Shown piece by piece: positions 59,006 through 64,000 of a stretch of DNA of 64,000 bases. The notes under the pieces were generated by a model that did no database searches, had not been told where the DNA came from, and worked only from the letters and a program-made list of their open reading frames with translations. The DNA comes from RAM1 sp050247515 (GTDB lineage: Bacteria; Pseudomonadota; Gammaproteobacteria; Burkholderiales; Burkholderiaceae_C): assembly GCA_050247515.1 (NCBI GenBank), contig JBFWUB010000013.1, positions 70,247 through 134,246 of the forward strand. Direction: 5' to 3'. Made by a program: the position numbers and the translations under genes. The first letter of the stretch is position 1; every line of letters begins with the position of its first letter.

Positions 59006-60415
59006 TCACGCCTGGGGGCGCAAGGGTTGCGTCAGTTTCTCGGGCACCAGCAGCGCCTCGAGCTGCGCGCGCGTGAGGATGCCCAGGTTTTCCGCGACCT
59101 GGTCCACCGGCGCACCGCCCGCAATCGCCGTCTTGGCGATCAGCGCGGCCTTTTCGTAGCCGATGACCGGGTTCAGCGCCGTCACCAGCGTGATGGACTC
59201 GCGCACGCGCCGCGCCAGCAGTTCGTGGTTGGCCTCGATGCCGGCCACGCAGTGGGTCTGCAAGGTGATGCAGGCCTGGCTCAGGTGTTCGATGCTCTTG
59301 AAGAGACTCCAGCCCATGATGGGCTCGAAGGCATTGAGCTGCAGCTGGCCGGCCTCGGACGCCATGGTGACGGTGATGTCGTTGCCAATGACCTCGAACG
59401 CCACCTGGTTCATGACTTCCGGGATCACCGGATTGACCTTGCCCGGCATGATGGACGAGCCGGCCTGGCGCGGCGGCAGGCGGATGTCGCCAAAGCCAGC
59501 CTGCGGGCCGCTGGACAGCAGCCGCAGGTCGTTGCAGGTCTTGCTGAGCTTGGTGGCCACGCGCTTGAGCACGCCTGACAGCTGCACGAAGGCACCGGTG
59601 TCCTGCGTGGCCTCGATCAGGTTGTGGGCCTTGACCACCGGAATGCGGCTTTCCTCGGCCAGGTACTTGCAGGCCAGGTCGGCATAGCCATGGGGTGCGT
59701 TGATGCCCGTGCCGATGGCCGTGGCGCCCAGGTTGATTTCCTGGATCAGCGCACGGGCCTCCCTGAGCCGGGCCTCGTCTTCCTCGATCATGACAGCATA
59801 GGTCGAAAACTCCTGCCCCAGCGTCATGGGCACGGCGTCCTGCAGCTGGGTGCGGCCGATCTTCAGCACGTCCTTGAATTCATGGGCCTTGGCCTCAAAG
59901 CCGCGGCGCAGCGTGGCCATGGAACCCAGCAGGCGGTCGATGCCCGACCACAGCGCCAGGCGCACGGCCGTGGGGTACACGTCGTTGGTGCTCTGGGACG
60001 CATTGACATGGTCGTTCGGGTGGAGGATGTCGTAGCGGCCTTTTTCAAAGCCCAGCTTGTCCAGTGCGAGGTTGGCGATGACCTCGTTGGCATTCATGTT
60101 GGTGGAGGTACCGGCACCGCCCTGGATCACGTCCACCACGAACTGGTCGCGGTAGTGCCCTGCGATGAGCTTTTCGCAGGCACTCATGATGGCCGCGGCA
60201 CACTTGCGGTCCAGCACGCCCAGCTCGGCGTTGGCGCGCGCGGCCGCCTTCTTGACGAAACCGAAAGCCCGGATCAGGTCGGGCATGGCCGAGATGCTGG
60301 TGCCGGAAATCGGGAAGTTCTCTACCGCCCGGGCCGTATGGACGCCCCACCAGGCGCCGACAGGAATCTGCTTGTCACCCAGAAAATCATGCTCGACGCG
60401 GAAAGCTTGAGACAT
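59006..60415 (-). CDS. aspA: Aspartate ammonia-lyase (aspartase)
   Basis: 469 aa from ATG 60415 (MSQAFRVEHDFLGDKQIPVG). Fumarase/aspartase superfamily enzyme converting aspartate to fumarate and ammonia. VHTARAVENFPISG, QGGAGTSTNMNANEV, NDHVNASQSTNDVYPTA, TQLQDAVPMTLGQEF and the SS-loop signature GSSIMPGKVNPVIPEV with the catalytic Ser are present. Overall similarity is to AspA rather than FumC (YGVHT/GVHT-type start, RLLSSGPQAGFGDI). With the Glu/Asp transporter downstream it forms an aspartate-use module. The 5' leader contains a GGCCTT-GTGA-AAGGCC hairpin (60458-60473). Confidence 0.92.
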   Translation of the reverse strand: MSQAFRVEHDFLGDKQIPVGAWWGVHTARAVENFPISGTSISAMPDLIRAFGFVKKAAARANAELGVLDRKCAAAIMSACEKLIAGHYRDQFVVDVIQGGAGTSTNMNANEVIANLALDKLGFEKGRYDILHPNDHVNASQSTNDVYPTAVRLALWSGIDRLLGSMATLRRGFEAKAHEFKDVLKIGRTQLQDAVPMTLGQEFSTYAVMIEEDEARLREARALIQEINLGATAIGTGINAPHGYADLACKYLAEESRIPVVKAHNLIEATQDTGAFVQLSGVLKRVATKLSKTCNDLRLLSSGPQAGFGDIRLPPRQAGSSIMPGKVNPVIPEVMNQVAFEVIGNDITVTMASEAGQLQLNAFEPIMGWSLFKSIEHLSQACITLQTHCVAGIEANHELLARRVRESITLVTALNPVIGYEKAALIAKTAIAGGAPVDQVAENLGILTRAQLEALLVPEKLTQPLRPQA

Positions 60416-60526
60416 TTCGTTACGGCCATTTTTGCAATGGCGCGAACTGTAGATGTCGGCCTTGTGAAAGGCCAATGCTGTTTGCGCGCCGGGTTATGCA
60501 AAAAATTTATGGGCCATCAACGTGAC

Positions 60527-61459
60527 TCATTTTGGTGCATTGTGGGCTGCGAGGTAGGCCCAGAGCGCCTGTGCCGTGCCCTTGGGAGCTTCCTTGCCTA
60601 CGGGTTTTTCCCGATAGGCGCGCACATCCATGGTCATGTCCAGCCCTGGCATGCTGGCCGAGGCAGCGTTGACCAGGCGCCGCGCCCGCAGCTCTTTCTT
60701 GACCGCGCTGTACGGCAGGAACGCCACGCCATGCCCCTCCAGCGCCATGACTTTCAGGCCCTCGGCCATGTCGGTTTCATACACGCGGTCCAGGTGGATG
60801 GCGGTGCTGGATTGCTTGAGGATCAGGTCAGTCACCCGCCCCAGGTACGCACCGGGCGCATAGCCCAGGTAAGGCAGCGGCTGGCCCGCGCGGCCCGGCA
60901 GCCGGTACAGCGGCTCCCCGTCGGGCCCGGGCTTGACGTAAGGCGACAGCACTTCCTGGCCCAGGGTCACCATTTCATAGCGGTCGGCATCCAGCTGGAA
61001 CGGCTGGGATGGGTGGTGATAGGCGATCAGCAGGTCGCAGCCGCCTTCCACCAGGCGCATCACGGCGTCATGCACGTTCAGCGCGATCAGCCGGCTTTTG
61101 ATGGGGCCAAACTTTTCCCGCAGGCTGGACACCCAGGCCGGAAAGAAGGTGAACGCCAGCGTGTGCGGCACGGCAAATTCGATCACATCCTGCCCGGCGG
61201 CTGAATGCCCGCGCAGCATGGCGCGGGTGCTCTGCAGGGCCTGCAGCATTTCCAGCGACTGCGCATACAGCGTCTCGCCCGCAGGGGTCAGGCGCGTGGG
61301 GTAGGAACTGCGGTCCACCAGGTCGGTGCCGGCCCAGGCCTCCAGCGCCTGGATGCGCCGGGAGAACGCAGGCTGCGTGACGTGGCGCAACGTTGCAGAC
61401 CGGCTGAAGCTGCGCGTTTCAGCCAGACTCACAAAATCTTCCAACCATTTCGTTTCCAT
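60527..61459 (-). CDS. LysR-family regulator, HypT/YjiE-like
   Basis: 310 aa from ATG 61459 (METKWLEDFVSLAETRSFSR); the open frame upstream translates a REP-like repeat. The N-terminal HTH (SATLRHVTQPAFSRRIQALE) is followed by a co-inducer domain. The beginning METKWLEDF and the pattern YLGRVTDLIL, EGLKVMALEGHGVAFLPYSAVKKEL resemble E. coli HypT (YjiE), a hypochlorite-responsive regulator. It lies 111 nt upstream of aspA on the same strand, so control of the aspA-glt genes is plausible but not shown. Confidence 0.9.
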   Translation of the reverse strand: METKWLEDFVSLAETRSFSRSATLRHVTQPAFSRRIQALEAWAGTDLVDRSSYPTRLTPAGETLYAQSLEMLQALQSTRAMLRGHSAAGQDVIEFAVPHTLAFTFFPAWVSSLREKFGPIKSRLIALNVHDAVMRLVEGGCDLLIAYHHPSQPFQLDADRYEMVTLGQEVLSPYVKPGPDGEPLYRLPGRAGQPLPYLGYAPGAYLGRVTDLILKQSSTAIHLDRVYETDMAEGLKVMALEGHGVAFLPYSAVKKELRARRLVNAASASMPGLDMTMDVRAYREKPVGKEAPKGTAQALWAYLAAHNAPK

Positions 61460-61466
61460 CAAACGA

Positions 61467-61560
61467 TTATGGACGCCCCCCGATGCGACCTGCGGTCGCC
61501 TCCCCCCACTGGGGGGCAATGCAGCGGACCGGCTAAGCCGGATCCGCGCATTCCCGGATT
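61467..61560. repeat. REP-like GC palindromic repeat, family 1, copy 5
   Basis: Between the ABC-exporter stop and the LysR start. GACGCCCCCCGATGCGACCT, CCCCCCACTGGGGGGCAATGC and GGACCGGCTAAGCCGGATCC match copies 1 and 3 in the same orientation. Confidence 0.75.
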
Positions 61561-61575
61561 GGCTGGCTCGCGAGG

Positions 61576-63426
61576 TTACTGGTCGGCGGTGCTTTGCTGT
61601 TGCAGAGCCCACATCTGGGCATAGCGCCCATCCATGGCCAACAGCTGCGCATGGGTGCCGCGCTCGATGATGCGGCCGGCCTCCATCACCAGGATCTCGT
61701 GGGCGTCCACCACGGTGGACAGGCGGTGCGCGATGACCAGCGTGGTGCGCCCGCTGGCCGTCGCGCGCAGCTCGCCCTGGATGGCGCGCTCGTTGGCGCT
61801 GTCCAGCGCCGAGGTGGCTTCGTCAAAGATGATGATGGGCGGGTTCTTCAGCAGGGTGCGGGCGATGGCCACGCGCTGCTTTTCGCCGCCAGACAGCTTC
61901 AGGCCGCGCTCGCCCACCAGAGTCTGGTAGCCGCGCGGCGTGGACTCGATGAAGTCGTGGATGCGCGCGGCACGCGCGGCGTCCTCCACCTCGGCGCGGG
62001 TGGCACCGGTGCGGCCGTAGGCGATGTTGTATTCCACCGTGTCGTTGAACAGCACCGTGTCCTGCGGCACGATGCCGATCGCCTGGCGCACGCTGGCCTG
62101 CGTGACCTGGCGGATGTCTTGCCCCGCGATGGTGATGCGGCCGTCCTGCACGTCATAAAAGCGGTACATCAGCCGCGCCAGCGTGGATTTGCCCGAGCCC
62201 GACGGGCCCACCACGGCCACCGTCTTGCCCGCGGGGATTTCAAAGCTCACGTCGTGCAGGATCTGGCGCGCTGGCTCGTAGGCGAAGTTCACATGCTCGA
62301 AGCGCACCACCGGCTGGTGCAGCCCGGCCAGCGGCTGCGCACCGGGCGCGTCGGCCACCTCGCGCTCCTTTTCCATCAGCGTGAACATCTTGTCCAGGTC
62401 CACCAGGCTCTGCTTGATCTCGCGGTACAGCACGCCCAGGAAGTTCAGCGGGATGTACAGCTGGATCATGAAGGCGTTGATCATCACCAGGTCGCCCAGC
62501 GTCATGCGCCCGGCCACCACCCCCTGGGTGGCGCGCCACAGAATGGCCACCAGCCCGATGGCAATGATGAGCTGCTGGCCGGTGTTCAGCAGGCTCAGCG
62601 TGGTCTGGCTCTTCAGGCGCGAGCGGCGCAGCTTTTCCAGGCTCTCGTCGTAGCGCCGGGCCTCGAAGCCCTCGTTGTTGAAGTACTTGACGGTTTCGTA
62701 GTTCAGCAGCGAATCCACCGCCCTGGTGTGGGCGGCGGAATCAAACTCATTGGCCTCCTTGCGGAACCTGGTGCGCCATTCGGTCACCGTCACGGTAAAG
62801 AAGATGTACACCACCAGCGCGGCGATGGTGATCCAGGCAAACCAGGCGTCGAACTTCACCGCCAGGATGGTCAGCACCAGCGCCACCTCGATCAGGGTGG
62901 GCACGATGCTGTACAGCGAATACGAGATCAGCGACTCAATGCCGCGCACGCCGCGCTCGATGTCGCGCGTCATGCCGCCGGTCTGGCGCTCCAGGTGAAA
63001 GCGCAGGCTCAGCGCGTGCAGGTGCTCAAAGGTCTGCAGTGCAATGCTGCGCGCCGCGCCCTGGGTGGCCTTGGCAAAGACCAGCTCGCGCAGCTCGGTG
63101 AACAGCGAGGTGCTCAGGCGCAGCAGGCCGTAGGCCACCAGCAGACCGGCGGGCACCACCAGCACGGCGGCCGGGTCGCCGGGCTTGAACGACAGGCTGT
63201 CCACCAGGTCCTTGAGCAGCAGCGGCACGCTGACATTGGCCAGCTTGGCGCCCACCATGAAGGCCAGCGCCGCCAGCACGCGCCACTTGTATTGCCACAG
63301 GTAGGGGAACAGGCGGCGCAGCGTGGCCCAGTCGGATTTGGCGGCGGCGGCGGGCGCGGCGCCGGGCGAGGGTGGCGCGGGCGCGGCGTGCGAAGCAGGT
63401 GCGGAGAGTTCGCCGGAACGGCGCAT
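61576..63426 (-). CDS. ABC exporter of the Atm1/HMT type (half transporter)
   Basis: 616 aa from ATG 63426 (MRRSGELSAP). An Ala/Pro-rich N-terminus is followed by a six-helix ABC transmembrane domain (about 40-330) with LHALSLRFHLERQTGGMTRD and TVKYFNNEGFEARRYD, both typical of Atm1/HMT proteins. The nucleotide-binding domain has Walker A GPSGSGKSTLARL, signature LSGGEKQRVAIARTLL, Walker B IIIFDEATSALD and VIAHRLSTVVDAHEI. Mitochondrial and bacterial relatives export glutathione-linked sulfur species or metals. Divergent from the thioesterase gene. Confidence 0.92.
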   Translation of the reverse strand: MRRSGELSAPASHAAPAPPSPGAAPAAAAKSDWATLRRLFPYLWQYKWRVLAALAFMVGAKLANVSVPLLLKDLVDSLSFKPGDPAAVLVVPAGLLVAYGLLRLSTSLFTELRELVFAKATQGAARSIALQTFEHLHALSLRFHLERQTGGMTRDIERGVRGIESLISYSLYSIVPTLIEVALVLTILAVKFDAWFAWITIAALVVYIFFTVTVTEWRTRFRKEANEFDSAAHTRAVDSLLNYETVKYFNNEGFEARRYDESLEKLRRSRLKSQTTLSLLNTGQQLIIAIGLVAILWRATQGVVAGRMTLGDLVMINAFMIQLYIPLNFLGVLYREIKQSLVDLDKMFTLMEKEREVADAPGAQPLAGLHQPVVRFEHVNFAYEPARQILHDVSFEIPAGKTVAVVGPSGSGKSTLARLMYRFYDVQDGRITIAGQDIRQVTQASVRQAIGIVPQDTVLFNDTVEYNIAYGRTGATRAEVEDAARAARIHDFIESTPRGYQTLVGERGLKLSGGEKQRVAIARTLLKNPPIIIFDEATSALDSANERAIQGELRATASGRTTLVIAHRLSTVVDAHEILVMEAGRIIERGTHAQLLAMDGRYAQMWALQQQSTADQ

Positions 63427-63467
63427 GGGAGACAATCGTGGTGGTTATTTACCCAGAGATTGTGCCC

Positions 63468-63878
63468 ATGTCCTCCAACTCAAGCCTCGACCCCGTCGCC
63501 CTGCCCACAGACAAGGAACTGGTACTCAAGGTCATCCCCATGCCAGCGGACTGCAACGCCAACGGCGACATCTTTGGCGGCTGGGTCATGGCCCAGGTGG
63601 ACCTGGCAGGCTCCGTGGTGCCCGCACGGCATGTGGACGGCCGCATGGCCACGGTGGCGGTCAACCAGTTCATCTTCAAGCAACCGGTGCGCGTGGGCGA
63701 CATCCTGAGCTTTTTTGCCGAGGTCACGCGCATCGGCAACACATCCATCACCGTGCAGGTGGAGGTGTACGCCGAACGTTTTCGCGCCCAGGGGCGTTAT
63801 GTGAAGGTGACGGAGGCGTCGCTGACCTATGTGGCGATTGACGACAACGGCAAGCCGCGGCCGATTCCTCGTACTTAG
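63468..63878 (+). CDS. Acyl-CoA thioesterase, YciA family (hot-dog fold)
   Basis: 136 aa from ATG 63468 (MSSNSSLDPVALPTDKELVL). Single hot-dog domain with CNANGDIFGGWVMAQVDLAG (catalytic Asp and substrate loop), ATVAVNQFIFKQPVRVGDIL and NTSITVQVEVYAER; hydrolyses short to long acyl-CoA. The length equals E. coli YciA. The TAG stop (63876-63878) is part of the TTAG that borders the insertion sequence, so the element inserted without destroying the gene. Confidence 0.93.
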   Translation: MSSNSSLDPVALPTDKELVLKVIPMPADCNANGDIFGGWVMAQVDLAGSVVPARHVDGRMATVAVNQFIFKQPVRVGDILSFFAEVTRIGNTSITVQVEVYAERFRAQGRYVKVTEASLTYVAIDDNGKPRPIPRT

Positions 63879-64000
63879 GGAAGGTCTGAACAAGTCCACC
63901 GAATTGGGCGGCGGTGCGTTGATACGGGCAAAGGAATTCAGCCGATGAGCCAAATCAGCTTTGCAGAAGCCGAGCAAACCAGCAAGAAGAAACTCACGCG
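63879..64000 (+). mobile_element. Left end of an IS5-family insertion sequence (cut by window edge)
   Basis: Begins with the terminal inverted repeat GGAAGGTCTGAACAAGTCC (63879-63897), nearly identical to the IS5 end. The preceding TTAG fits the YTAR target duplication of the IS5 subgroup. A transposase gene starts at 63945. The right end and the second TTAG are outside the window. Confidence 0.88.
63945..64000 (+). CDS. IS5-family transposase, N-terminal 18 codons only
   Basis: ATG 63945 begins MSQISFAEAEQTSKKK, matching the conserved start of IS5-subgroup transposases (MSQ/MSH...FA-E-E...SKKR). The frame is open to the window end. DDE-type transposase in the intact element. Whether the copy is functional cannot be judged here. 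Confidence 0.85.
   Translation, partial: MSQISFAEAEQTSKKKLT

Noticed and set aside
60416..60526. LysR binding site in front of aspA (TTTGC...GCAAA dyad)
   Set aside because: The half-sites are 12 nt apart and do not form a clear T-N11-A box; too weak to list.

Overview
The window is GC-rich bacterial chromosome that looks like a betaproteobacterium of the Comamonadaceae (Acidovorax/Hydrogenophaga/Variovorax/Polaromonas relatives). The grounds are a Bug-family solute receptor, the protein families and their arrangement, and two families of GC-rich palindromic intergenic repeats of the kind common in that group. This is inference from gene content; no marker such as 16S rRNA is present. Most genes are core housekeeping genes on the minus strand. 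The right edge is a truncated IS5-type insertion sequence.

Region by region. (1) 1-2060: a DAHP synthase gene (aroG, last residues off the left edge) behind a ribosome-mediated attenuator: a 29-codon leader peptide with eight aromatic codons in a nine-codon run, then mutually exclusive antiterminator and terminator hairpins. (2) 2068-3528: tldD. (3) 3724-12689: an acyl-CoA catabolic island. It has an IclR regulator followed on the same strand by an acyl-CoA dehydrogenase, an alpha-methylacyl-CoA racemase-like CaiB protein, a Bug receptor and a nitronate-monooxygenase-like flavoprotein. Divergent from these are a class III CoA-transferase and a second divergent pair (acyl-CoA dehydrogenase / acrylyl-CoA-reductase-like). 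Both divergent promoter regions carry a near-identical 15-bp palindrome, the likely operator. (4) 13107-31615: the complete division and cell wall cluster in classical order, mraZ-rsmH-ftsL-ftsI-murE-murF-mraY-murD-ftsW-murG-murC-ddlB-ftsQ-ftsA-ftsZ, a terminator, then lpxC and a small membrane protein. Upstream of mraZ lie four AGTG boxes at exact 10-bp spacing, the expected MraZ operator. (5) 31918-37927: a STAS-domain protein, a DksA with a long Lys/Ala/Pro tail and only one zinc-finger cysteine, a COG0523 GTPase with a His-Asp repeat, a roughly 400-bp palindromic element, and rlmI. (6) 37983-48889: a 7TM sensor with a degenerate GGDEF domain; xerC, DUF484 and dapF; a Nudix plus metallo-beta-lactamase fusion; an S4 pseudouridine-synthase-like protein without the usual catalytic Asp; a polytopic membrane protein; a YjgN-like protein; and an M48 peptidase. 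(7) 48912-54626: rnpB (RNase P RNA), an FAD oxidoreductase, htpX, and the pyrC-NYN-DUF3025 group. (8) 54755-61459: a glutamate/aspartate ABC transporter (gltIJKL), a second receptor, aspartase, and a HypT-like LysR regulator. (9) 61576-64000: an Atm1-like ABC exporter, a YciA-like thioesterase, and the IS5-family element inserted at the thioesterase stop codon.

How the parts work together. The dcw genes are tightly packed with ATGA/TAATG overlaps and supply lipid II synthesis and the divisome from one locus. The glt/aspA genes form a transport-plus-deamination set for acidic amino acids. The IclR island looks like uptake and activation of an organic acid followed by oxidation of its, possibly 2-methyl-branched, CoA thioester; the substrate is unknown. 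No tRNA genes, CRISPR arrays or prophage genes were recognised.
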